NCBI GenBank assembly: GCA_033085395.1
Contig: JANQBS010000312.1
Location: forward strand, 1 to 41,273
Length of the DNA: 41,273 nt
Origin: Xanthoparmelia taractica
Taxonomy: Eukaryota > Ascomycota > Lecanoromycetes > Lecanorales > Parmeliaceae
Direction: 5' to 3'
Under the pieces are notes generated by a model that was given only the letters and a program-made list of their open reading frames with translations, searched no databases and was not told the DNA's origin. Positions 21,488-31,149 of the stretch are shown here, in pieces. Made by a program: the position numbers and the translations under genes. Position 1 is the stretch's first letter. Every line of letters starts with the position of its first letter.

Positions 21488-23463
21488 TCATCTCCTGGAG
21501 CTCCGGCCAATGTCGGCAATTGTGTCGTCGACTCGGAGAGCTGCCATGGCAAGAATTTCTTTCTCTCCTAGGCGAACTTCGATAGCCATTCGCTGCCGTC
21601 CTCGTATAGTAAGGTCCTCTAGCAGAGCAACGTCTTCTGCCAGTGTGGTTCTGTAGGCTTTCTGTCTGTGAGAGATAATTTCCTTGAGAATCGAACCCAA
21701 GGTCGTCAGTAGGACTAGTGGTGGCTGATTTGGTGCCTCTATTCCGGCAAGTGCTTGCTTGGCAGCATCTGTATCAAGCAACAACGCCGTGATTGTAAGT
21801 ATGAGTGATTGATCGAATTCAAATGATCTGTCCTCTGGCGGACGGCTAAGGTCATAGCCGTCTTGCAATACTTCCCACTTTGCTGCAAGCTCGAGCTAAT
21901 TCGCGTTAGTGACAGCCGAGTACTTTGGTCATGCTATCTCAGAGAGATTTACCCTGTCATTTTGCTCATTATCATCGAGTCGTCTTCGTTTGCTAACGGT
22001 AGAGAGTATTAACTCGATATCGACTTCAACAACATCCCATTTCTTATAGTTTTCCGTCACATAACCGTATCGCCGCTTGATAATCTCGGAGTCAGCATGC
22101 TTTCTTAAGATGGACTATCAAGTCCCAAGACAAGCTCAGCGAGCGGCGCATTCTCGAGGTACGCTTCACAATTCAGAATGGGTTGATGCGTTGAGAGAGA
22201 GAGACATCACTCCGAATCATCGACTTACAAGTAAATCAGACCTAGGCAGCTGGCCATAATCGTTGAAGATTTGTTGCCCTTTCGAAATGGGTTGGAGAGC
22301 GACCATGGTCATGATGCCATCTCCATGCTGGACCAAGTGAGCCTGATTTTGTCAGACTTGTATAACTCTTTAGGGATAAAAAACATACATTGTTCAGATC
22401 ACCCTCTTCAAATCTTCATAGTCAGTGCCACTTTTTCGAGATAGAGAAAGCATCACAAAAGGAGTCAACGAGTATGGTACTCCCAGTACACGACTCGGAA
22501 CCTAAATTGGGGTACATCAGGGAAACAACACTCCGAACTTTGCACGTACCGGCGTTAAACAGGTCGGCCAACGGAACCATTCCCTTGTTCAGTTCGTAGG
22601 CCGATTGAGAAGAGCCATCAGCTTCTTCTTCCTCATCTTCTTCATCAGAAGAAGTATCTTCCCCTATGTCAAACCCATAAGCCATAATTAAACTGGCCAT
22701 TCTGTGAGCAAGATTGAGCAGAACGGTGTATGCATTGGAGCCACGAAATCCATGGGCATGTCGACCAAAAAGCTCCGGCTGCTGTTGCACGATTGGCAGC
22801 AGGGACCTTTTGAAAGATTGATCAGCATCATCCTTCTTTATCTTATTCAGCACAGCACTGCCCTCCAGCTCCGCTAGCTCGGATGAAGACCAGTATATCA
22901 AGGTCTGGATTAAAGTATCAAAGTCAGTCTTGTCTATTCGAGACGGATATCGAGCCTCGTAACATGTGTATAAAGTCCAGGTTCCCAAGGATATATGTAT
23001 AAATTCACAATTCAATCCGGAAGGGGCAAATGGACTCGGAAAATACGTACATCGAAATCTGTGGGCAACAGTTGGAGGTAGTTCCACCACGTTGATTTTT
23101 CGCCCAAGCCATCTTCGTATATCATGACAAGGACTAGCGAGTTCCACGAATCGAGGCACTGGAGTAGGTGTGGCTTAACTTGCTGAAGGCTGGAGGTTCG
23201 GACGGTAAGAACGTCAGATTTGGCGATGGTGAACAGCTCTTCGTCTTCTTCTACGTCTTCCACAGCTACTGCTGGAGCTTCAGCGAACATCAAGACAAAG
23301 AGCATTGGCTGGCTTCCTTACCAATTCCTCTGCCAGCGTTATAAGCCCTCAGATCTGTTATCTCTAATTTGCGGCTGATGTTCGTGCCTGGGCGGTCCCG
23401 CAGCCATTTGAGAAAGTCAGAAGTTGCTGCGTAGAAAGCGTCATTGCTCGCACAGGAAGCCAT
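21488..23463 (-). CDS. RKM4: SET-domain lysine methyltransferase, RKM4/SETD6 type
   Basis: This class methylates lysines of ribosomal proteins (yeast Rkm4 acts on Rpl42). Seven exons (23463-23322, 23268-23051, 22904-22550, 22405-22389, 22342-22229, 22075-21953, 21895-21488) give 458 residues. The split SET domain shows AYNAGRGIVAVEDVEEDEEL near the N-terminus. Then come WWNYLQLLPTDFDTLIYW, MVPLADLFNAEGDLNNAH and the core IFNDYGQLPRSDLLRRYGYV. The C-terminal half is the Rubisco-LSMT substrate-binding region. An acidic insert (SSDEEDEEEEADGS) precedes the LADLFNA motif. Exon 4 is a 17-nt micro-exon encoding only EGDLNN; without it the SET core is out of frame. Target specificity is inferred from the family only. 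It is divergent from KAE1. Confidence 0.88.
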
Positions 23464-23833
23464 GCTGCCATTTCACAAGAAGGATTGATGGTAGGTGGTG
23501 GGTGGGTGGTGGGAAGTGGAAGGTGTGCACAAGTGTGCAAAAGGTCACAGGTTGGTCAGGGAGTGGACGTTTGATCATCAAAGTAGGGTAGGGAAGTAAG
23601 TAAGTAAAGAAGGTAAGTATGGTAGGTAAGGTGTGGGAATTGTCTCGGGGTAAAGTAAGCTCTTTTCCTAAGGTAGACGCGGATCGACCCCGCTTGGTGT
23701 GCCGCCAAGATTTAGTATTGCCCTACGAAGTACAATCAAGAAGTACGAGTACCTCACACCTCCTGTCAGGCAGCCCAGGCTTGCCTTACCTTAAGGGCGC
23801 CAAAGAAGAAAGCTGCTACATGTCTTTCCAATC
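23464..23833. promoter_or_regulatory. Divergent promoter region, RKM4-like / KAE1
   Basis: This is 370 bp between divergent start codons. Near the RKM4-like start (about 23490-23513) is a G-rich run of GGTGG/GGGTGGG. Further on, 23583-23633 is rich in GTAAGTAA-type repeats. No gene is seen. Confidence 0.5.
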
Positions 23834-24939
23834 ATGATAGCATTAGGTCTGGAAGGCTCTGCCAATAAACTTGGTGTTGGTCTCATCCTCCATCCTCCCG
23901 GAGGTGGTCCCGCACACATACTCTCAAATGTTCGCCACACTTTCCTCTCCCCACCCGGAGAGGGCTTCCTTCCAAAGGATACCGCAAAACACCATCGGCT
24001 ATGGATAATCAGACTCGTAAAGCAGGCGATAAAAGAGGCTCGACTTCGGTTCGACGACGTCGACTGCATATGCTACACAAAGGGGCCCGGCATGGGAGCC
24101 CCGCTGCAGAGCGTCGCTGTTGCCGCAAGGGTGTTGGCTCTGCTCTGGGGAAAGAAATTGGTTGGCGTCAATCACTGTGTTGGGCGTACGTCGCTTTTCA
24201 ACTTTCGGTGACGAGGCAGTGCTAAGGGCTTTCTCAAGATATTGAAATGGGTCGCGAGATCACTGGGGCGCAAAACCCCGTCGTTCTATATGTATCTGGG
24301 GGAAACACCCAGGTTATAGCTTATGCTTCGCAAAGGTATCGCATCTTCGGAGAGGCACTTGACATCGCCGTTGGCAACTGCCTTGATCGGTTTGCGCGGA
24401 CGTTGCGTATATCCAATGATCCAGCGCCGGGCTACAATATCGAGCAAATGGCCAAGCGGGGGAGGTACCTTGTGGACTTACCGTATGCGGTCAAAGGAAT
24501 GGACTGTAGCTTTTCGGGCATATTAGCGAGCATTGACATTATGGCAGAGAGATTGGACGCAAACCATGGTGCATGGAAGGATCAGTTAACCGACGAAGCA
24601 ATTACAACGGAGGATCTATGTTTTAGCCTGCAAGAAACGGTTTTTGCAATGCTGGTGGAGATTACTGAGAGAGCTATGGCGCATGTGCGCTCGAGTCAGG
24701 TATTGATTGTGGGTGGGGTGGGAAGTAACGAGCGACTGCAGGAGATGATGGGCATAATGGCCAAGGGAAGGCAAGGAAGTGTCTTCGCGACCGACGAGAG
24801 GTTTTGTATCGACAATGGGATCATGATTGCACATGCGGGATTACTTGCATATGAGACAGGGTCGACCACAGCTTTGGAGGATAGCACGTGTACACAAAGA
24901 TTTAGGACAGACGAGGTACTCGTCAGATGGAGAGAATGA
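23834..24939 (+). CDS. KAE1: KEOPS tRNA t6A37 threonylcarbamoyltransferase subunit Kae1
   Basis: This is the catalytic subunit that transfers threonylcarbamoyl to A37 of ANN-decoding tRNAs, working with Bud32, Cgi121, Pcc1 and Gon7. Exons 23834-24185 and 24239-24939 give 350 residues. It starts MIALGLEGSANKLGVGL and lacks a mitochondrial presequence, so it is the cytosolic/nuclear Kae1 and not Qri7. The metal motif H-x3-H is at 114-118 (NHCVGHIEMGR) and is rebuilt exactly at the splice junction. YVSGGNTQV, IVGGVGSNERLQ and the metal-binding Asp in FCIDNGIMIAHAG (about 309) are all present. The length is normal. It converges with the AMPK beta gene. Confidence 0.96.
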
Positions 24940-25223
24940 CTATATGGGAAGCAGTATCAGGAGGTCACGAAATCCAAAAGCCATCTTGGAGACAAGCCAT
25001 GGTATGATCGCATCATTCCGTATCTTGTGAAACTATGCATGCGAGGCATTGCGTTCCAAGTCCTTGGGGGCCAATCCGACGGTGGCTGAATGACGATGGT
25101 CTTTTCAATGAGGGCCGGATAGGTATGCTTGTACCTTCTAACGACCGGACTGTACATTACTGAAAATGCAGACCAAGGCTCATGAGTTGTTTCGGTCGGA
25201 TCGTCATCAGAATTTGCTGAAGC

Positions 25224-26790
25224 TTATTCTTCAGTAGGCTTGTATACGATTGTTGTAACATACTACTCCAACATGAGCTGGTCCTTCCGATGATATGGTG
25301 CATTGCAACGGATTTTACCTTGCGCTTATAGCGAGTAGTAATGCTTGTAGCAAGTACGTCATGCTTGATACTGCTCGTAGCTAGATGGTTCAAGACGGTG
25401 TGATTCGGCATATTCAAGACGCTACTGTCATCCTTCATGGGAGTTGTGCCATTCAGAATGGATTTACCGAGGAACAGCGGTAACCCTGGAGGCGTTGAAA
25501 AATCGGAGACTCCTCGCGCAGCTCGCTGATAGCGTTTGGATTGCTCCGGAAGCTCGACATCATGGAGGTACTTCGGTATGACCTTCCCCCAAAAGACTGG
25601 CTCGGTTTTTTGCTCCCCCTCAACAAGCTGTGTCTTACCAACAGAATCTGGTGCATGGTCCTTCGCTTCTGTACCTTGATGAAGTATTTGAGGTGGATGA
25701 AAATCTTTTGCGACCTTTCCTTCCTCCGAAGACTCCTTCGGTATGTCGTCAGCACTCACCTCCACATAATTGACGAGTATATTTGTGTAATCCACAGCTG
25801 TAGGCAGTTCGTTCGAAAGCTGCATCTCCCCGTCGACGATGAATTTGACATGATGGGTTCCCGGTGGAAGTTGGAGGACTGTCGCATGGTGTCCGGCTGT
25901 AGAGCTATTGAGGAGTATGAGGTCAGCATATCCACTGCTCATTCATGGTCGCATAAGAGGAACCCCTGATCCAGCTAGGCATCGTATGAGGGTGCCGGAT
26001 ACGGGCAATGGAGCATATTGTACGGAAAGATGCATAAAGGTACATCACCTGAGACAGTGATACACAGGCAAATAACGGAAGGGGCGGCTCACTCCCTGTT
26101 CATGCGGAACTTCCTATTCCATCCGGCGAACGTTCCGGTCACATAAACCCTGTCACCACCTTGCGTCCATTGCAGCCGAGTTGGTACCAGCCCCTGAGGA
26201 GGCGCTTCGTACGGATATGGTTGAAGCTCATTGCCTAATTCTTCTTCTTCAAGCGTTGTGCTGCTTATGACGGAGGATTGACGGGGTATAGCGCCGTCGA
26301 AGTCTTCCTCGTGTAAAGAAGAAGAAAACTCCTGAGCTGCGATTGTTGGGGAATATGGAGCGTGGAACTCTTCCTCGATGGGAAGGGGCATACGAGGGGG
26401 GAAGTTGAGATTTGAATGGGGCACGAAATTGGGGTCTCTGGGAGGGCCAGATGATTCGAATTGTGAGTCTGGTCCTCTTTGCCGTCTTGGATCAGCGCCG
26501 CGAGGAACCTTCACGGGCGTTGATTTGCCCGTTGCCCTAAGCTTTTCCTTCCTATTATCGTCCTGAGGTGCTTGCTTCGATTGATCGTTTTCCATAGGGT
26601 CTTGATGTTGGTACCGTTGGGACGGAGAAGGGTTGGTAGCGTATTTCTCAAGGTGTGATGGTCTTGTTGCATTACTGTGCGACGTCGGAGCTTTATGCTC
26701 TTTCTCCCTCCGTGTATTCGAAGTTGAGCTCGAGGGATGATTTGCTACGGGTGAAGTAGGGCTCTTTTCTTTCGAGCTCTGGTTGCCCAT
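25224..26790 (-). CDS. GAL83: SNF1/AMPK beta subunit (Gal83/Sip-type)
   Basis: This is the scaffold of the SNF1 kinase trimer that sets its location and substrates during glucose limitation. Exons 26790-26093, 25904-25319 and 25262-25224 give 440 residues. It starts MGNQSSK, a good N-myristoylation signal, followed by a long Ser/Pro/Asn-rich disordered region. The glycogen-binding-like CBM48 domain spans about 207-285 (GGDRVYVTGTFAGWNRKFRM, then LQLPPGTHHVKFIVDGEM). As in other fungi, the second carbohydrate-contact Trp is not seen. The C-terminal ASC domain reads STPPGLPLFLGKSILN, DDSSVLNMPNHTVLNHLATS, TTRYKRKYVTTIVYKPTEE. The 39-nt last exon restores YVTTIVYKPTEE; reading through the intron gives a spurious tail. 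It is divergent from the small membrane-protein gene. Confidence 0.94.
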
Positions 26791-27057
26791 TTCGTGATAT
26801 GTCGATGCGAAATTATTATATTAATGAAATAGATAAGGTTAATATTATGATACGAAGAAGGCAGACGTTGATGAAATGCATTAGTCGAAGAGTGTTGAAA
26901 AGTACGATGGGTAGTAGGTACAGCTTCGAATACTGGTATGGGCTAGTCAGATCACTAGAACTAGTGGCTGGGGAGTCAAAACTCTCCGTGATGGCACTTT
27001 CCAAGCGACAATTCATTATGGTCCTTCGAAAGCGATCATGAAACCGTCAACCTCGCG
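26791..27057. promoter_or_regulatory. Divergent promoter, AMPK beta / small membrane protein
   Basis: This is 267 bp between divergent start codons; the AMPK-beta side is AT-rich (26810-26860). No coding feature is seen. Confidence 0.5.
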
Positions 27058-27637
27058 ATGGACTCCCTGTCCGCTACTTGGACTGTCGTCTATTACCTTG
27101 CTTACCCGTTCTTCTACATTTTCAATCTCATCCTCTTCGTCTTAGGCGTAATCACGGCGCCCCTGTTACACCTCGGCCACTACTGTCTATACGCCTGCTG
27201 GTACGCGCTGCACGCTCTCGGTAAATTCGAAGTACGCCAAATAAAGCTTGGTATTATAGGCATAGGTTTCATCGGTCATTAATAGATGAATGCAGACTCT
27301 CTACATCTTCTTCGGAATCGCAGCGTTTGCTGGTATGGTTACTGGCACCGGCCTCCACTATGTCTCGGGGTTCATCATCTCCATGCTGAACCTCCAGGCT
27401 TCGCCTGAACAACAAACAGGGGCGACCTTGGCTTCTTGTCGCGCAGAGAAGCAACTGAGACTGGGGGCGAAGGATACAATCGTGAAAGCGGTGCAAAACG
27501 TTGAGGACCTTCAGAGACATAAGTTTATGTTGAGGGACGACCTGGTGAATCGGAATACTTCGAAACAAGACCGAGGACGGGGTGGGAATAGGTTCAATAC
27601 CATACTTGAAGAGGAGGATAGCTCAGATGGCTTCTGA
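27058..27637 (+). CDS. Small fungal membrane protein, unknown function
   Basis: Exons 27058-27231 and 27296-27637 give 171 residues. The N-terminal half is hydrophobic and aromatic. A first membrane segment lies about 10-40 (WTVVYYLAYPFFYIFNLILF and on), with further hydrophobic stretches at about 40-56 (HLGHYCLYACWYALHAL) and about 59-85 (TLYIFFGIAAFAGMVTG). The C-terminal ~80 residues are hydrophilic and probably cytosolic, ending with the acidic ILEEEDSSDGF. No signal-peptide cleavage site or catalytic motif is visible. I do not recognise a named family; the organisation looks like a conserved Pezizomycotina hypothetical protein. It converges with BUD31 (183 bp between stops). Confidence 0.8.
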
Positions 27638-27820
27638 GTTGGTAGCCAAAAGTCTTGCTCTCTCAAAGCTTCCCACCCCGAAAATCCGTAATCAAGCTAT
27701 CCACAGAGTGTACGCGCAAGTTTCTCTTGCCACATGGAACTCTCACATCTTCCTTCCCCCCAGCGCCGTGCCGTACGGACTCATAAGAACTTCGTCGTCA
27801 TTGTATCCCATGAACGCCAA

Positions 27821-28376
27821 TCAATCAGCAGAAGAACAACCGTGACACCCGCAGCTCACACATTCGATGGATTGGTCTTCTTTCAACTGCGCCTGCGGTA
27901 CTCGACAGATGCAGGTTGCATTGAAATTCGTCTCTTTTGTCTGGATGCATCGTAGGCAGCACAACTGCAATCCTTGCCCCATCAGTGCTGGACACAGAAG
28001 CCTCACGGGAAAGACGTACTTTCTCATACCCTTGTTTCTTCCATTTGGCAATCAGGTTCCCATCCGCATAACCATTCTTAAGTAGCCATTCATAGAGTTG
28101 CTTGGATATAGCTTCTTTGTCGTAGTATAGGTCGTAGATATATCTTGAGCCTGTGCTCACAGAAATGGTAAGCCACAACTTTGCCTCTGTTGGAAATGAC
28201 ATACGCTGATGACTTATTTGAAAGATAGGCCATGAGACCTCGTGTCGCTTCCTACCCTCCTGTGAAGCATTTTCGGCGTCTTTCATTTTGTTGGCGAACT
28301 CCAGTAGGGTATCTTCAATGTCGTCGAAGCCGTCTGGCGGTGGCTTGCGGTTTCGCGCTGAGCGAACGGGAGGCAT
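27821..28376 (-). CDS. BUD31: Pre-mRNA splicing factor Bud31 (G10)
   Basis: This is a component of the NineTeen/Bact spliceosome that contacts the U6 snRNA region. Exons 28376-28205, 28150-28020 and 27964-27821 give 148 residues, close to the human 144 and yeast 157. The sequence follows the family end to end: MPPVRSARNRKPPPDGFDDI, VSWPIFQISHQR joined over intron 1 to SRYIYDLYYDKEAISKQLYE, and GYADGNLIAKWKKQGYEK joined over intron 2 to LCCLRCIQTKETNF. It ends with the zinc-cluster cysteines CICRV..IECVSCGCHGCSS. The ATG at 28376 gives the family start; the in-frame one at 28442 adds an unconserved extension. Only 169 bp separate it from the divergent complex I gene. Confidence 0.96.
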
Positions 28377-28545
28377 GTCTTGAGTCTCGTGTCTGGGTAA
28401 GCTGCGACGACTGCCAGACAGTTTCGGACATGTGAGCCCCACGCGGCGCGCCGAGGTTTTTCCGTTAAAGCTAGCACTTCCCGTTTCCCAGCAGCGAGCT
28501 CACTTTGAATGCCCCCTCTGGACTATCTCCAACCCAAATGACACA
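28377..28545. promoter_or_regulatory. Compact divergent promoter, BUD31 / complex I 14.8 kDa subunit
   Basis: The whole region between the two ATGs is 169 bp and must hold both promoters. A GC-rich palindromic core GGCGCGCC lies about 28445-28452. No TATA-like element is seen at a convincing position. Confidence 0.55.
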
Positions 28546-29194
28546 ATGACGATCAATCCCACCTACCTTGCCCAGAAGACGCGCACGTGTACGACATCAA
28601 TTTGCCCCTCCCCTAAACAACCTGAGAAAAGTTGCTGGCTAACGATACGTACCCAGCGACGAGTTGGCAAGATGCGCAGCGGAGGGTTATACATGCCTAC
28701 CGGCAATGGTTGAGATCAGTCAGTTACGAGAGAATACTACTGCTCGACACCCTAGTAGCTGACCCTGGGCTGCGCATCAGGCTCCTGAGATCCAGCAAAT
28801 GTATTCACTCAATCTACCCGTGTCCCAACTACGAACGAAAGTACGACAGGAATTTGAAAGACACCGATATGTCAACAAACTGCCAGTGGTGGACATGCTA
28901 CTATTCCAAAGCCACTCGGAGTTTCAGGTATACCGCGTCGCTACCAAGAGGACTCGAGGCGGGAGGCTCTCGAACTAGATCATATTCGCTGGACGGATGC
29001 TAACACAGCGCATGACAGGAAACACTGAATTTTTGGAAGCAGATACCACATGTGATGAAGTACTTTCGGGAAATAGAGAATCCGACAGCAAGATTGCCTG
29101 CAGATTTCATGCAGGGCTTTCTGGAGGTAGGCATTGTGTCTACAGCAGTGAAGTTCGAGATGGCTGATCGTCATGTCCATAGGGTCGCAATTGA
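28546..29194 (+). CDS. NDUFA6: NADH:ubiquinone oxidoreductase 14.8 kDa subunit (NDUFA6/B14, LYR family)
   Basis: This is an accessory subunit of mitochondrial complex I that binds the acyl carrier protein through an LYR-type motif. Five exons (28546-28588, 28657-28718, 28781-28927, 29019-29126, 29183-29194) give 123 residues. It begins MTINPTYLAQKTRTSTSWQD and has the LYR-region variant VIHAYRQWLRS, then APEIQQMYSLNLPVSQLRTK, VRQEFERHRYVNKLPVVDML and ETLNFWKQIPHVMKYFREIE, ending MQGFLEGRN. The last exon is only 12 nt (G, R, N, stop). Introns 1 to 3 have GCTAAC or GCTGAC branch sites near their 3' ends. The donor of intron 2 (GTCAGT) is weak but fixed by frame and homology. It converges with RPC19 (115 bp between stops). 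Confidence 0.95.
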
Positions 29195-29309
29195 GATATC
29201 TGCTTTTGAGACGCATCCTTGTACGTATGGTACATGCTGCGAATGAAGTCTTGGGGAAGTCAAACGGCACAAAATGCCCCATTCAGAGGTCCGACCTATC
29301 TAGGTTTCT

Positions 29310-29892
29310 TCAAGCCTTATTTGTAGCTTTGAAATCATCTCTGGCACCCATGAAGTTGTCAATCACGATATCGCACAAGCCCATGAGGTCGTCGAGGCCT
29401 TTCTCCAATGCATCGTAGGCCGTCGTGCGACCTGTAAGAGGGCGTCAGGGAGGATATGGAATCTACTTGAATTGCTCTGCACATACCATAGGTCTGTATC
29501 CTTAGATTCATCTTTGCTTCGGAAGGATGAGGTATCGAGTATCCACAGAGTTCAACCTCGGGACTAGGAATTCAAGGTCAGTGCCGAGAGCGAAAGTTTG
29601 AGATCGAGAAGTATCCTACTTCTTCATGATCATGTACCTCAATGCATTCCCTAGAGTATGGTCCTCCGCCTCGAACTCAAACGATGCCGCTGTATCATTT
29701 GCGCCAGGGAGCTACGTAGGAAGATTAGCCGATTGCCTTGGGAGATGAGCTCAGTTGATTTCTTACTACTCGTATTCGCTGATCGTTGAGGTCTATAAAT
29801 GCTTCATCAGGTCCTGTCCCACCCCTTTGTCCGTTTTCTGCAGGAGCGTTGTGCATAGGTTGATCTTCAGAAGCGAAGACTGAGGAGGGCAT
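29310..29892 (-). CDS. RPC19: RNA polymerases I and III shared subunit RPC19 (AC19)
   Basis: This is the Rpb11-like half of the AC19/AC40 assembly platform of RNA polymerases I and III. Four exons (29892-29767, 29711-29620, 29563-29487, 29431-29310) give 138 residues, near the yeast 142. Diagnostic segments are SFEFEAEDHTLGNALRYMIM, NPEVELCGYSIPHPSEAKMN, LRIQTYGRTTAYDALEKGLD and DLMGLCDIV. All three introns are 55-56 nt. The N-terminal 40 residues are variable and polar, as in other members. It is the last gene of the island; RIP-degraded DNA begins about 240 bp upstream of its start. Confidence 0.96.
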
Positions 29893-31149
29893 TTAATAGG
29901 TAATTTTCGCAGCCAGTGTAATTGTGACAAAATTAATCTTCTCTCATGTGGTACTTTAGTATTAACAAGGCAAGGCTTCAGGCTTGAAGCTTCAAGATGG
30001 ACCCTAGGGATGACTGGAGTATCGTTCTTTTCGTTCGCCAAGTCGCAAATATGAAAGTTCCGATCATTATTATTATTGGAAAGCTTGCTTTCTTTCTGGT
30101 TGCTGAAGTTGTGAAAGTGAGGATTTAAGCTCAATTAGTCTAGCCAATCATATCACTAGATTTCGCAAATTTTACGCTAAAATACTACTTAATTCTCCTT
30201 TTTCGAGTTAAAGTACTACTTAATAAATTTAAGAGACGAAATATCTTAAATAAGAAGTATTATAGAGCTAAGCCTTAAAATAATAGTTTTTAATATTTAT
30301 ATAATCTAATTTCTTATTTATAATATATTATATAATATTAATACAAATAAGTAAAAATATAGATATAGATATACGCTTTTAAATAATACTAGAATCTTTA
30401 AATTTAAACGAGTAACGACTATAATATTTAGAAATTAAATCGAGAACCTTACGATCGTAGCTCGATTAATGTTATAAAAAGGTCTGGGATTGATTGATTG
30501 AAAAGTCTATCGAATTCTAAGGGTCGCAGTGACGGAGATTATGCTGAGAAATTAATACAAATTTGATCTAGCCTTCTCGATCTTCTCGGAATATCTTTAA
30601 TATTAATATATAGAAAAATCGTGATAATATTCTCACAATAATAAGGAAAAATAAGCGATCTCGCTTGCTTATTATAATCTATTTATTAATGCTATTACTT
30701 ATTCTAGCGAATTCGTATTAACGATAAAATATTAGAATACTAATAATAATAAGATTATATTAACGATTAAAAGTATATAGTGTAGAGGTAGTTAGAATAT
30801 CACAATAATTAATAACATATTATAATTATTAATTAATATCTTCTTTTAATAATTATATAAACGCTATCGAGTAGAGAAAAATAATTCTCGATTAATAATA
30901 CTCGTTAAATTATTTAAATGTAGCGATAAGATAAGTAGATATAATATAGTATAAGTGTTATAAGAATATAATATCTATTATAGTATTAAGTGTGATTTTC
31001 GAATACTTTGTGAAGATATCGTAAGTTAAATGATATTAGCAGTAGCGATTGTATTCTTATATTGTCGTACTAAGTTATTAGAGTTCGTGAGATTCTTTAC
31101 GTTATATTACTAATTATATTTAGGCCCGTATTTTAATTATCTAATAAGA

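Noticed and set aside
29793..30134. 113-codon minus-strand ORF upstream of RPC19
   Set aside because: It overlaps RPC19 exon 1 in another frame and the 5' UTR; no family similarity.
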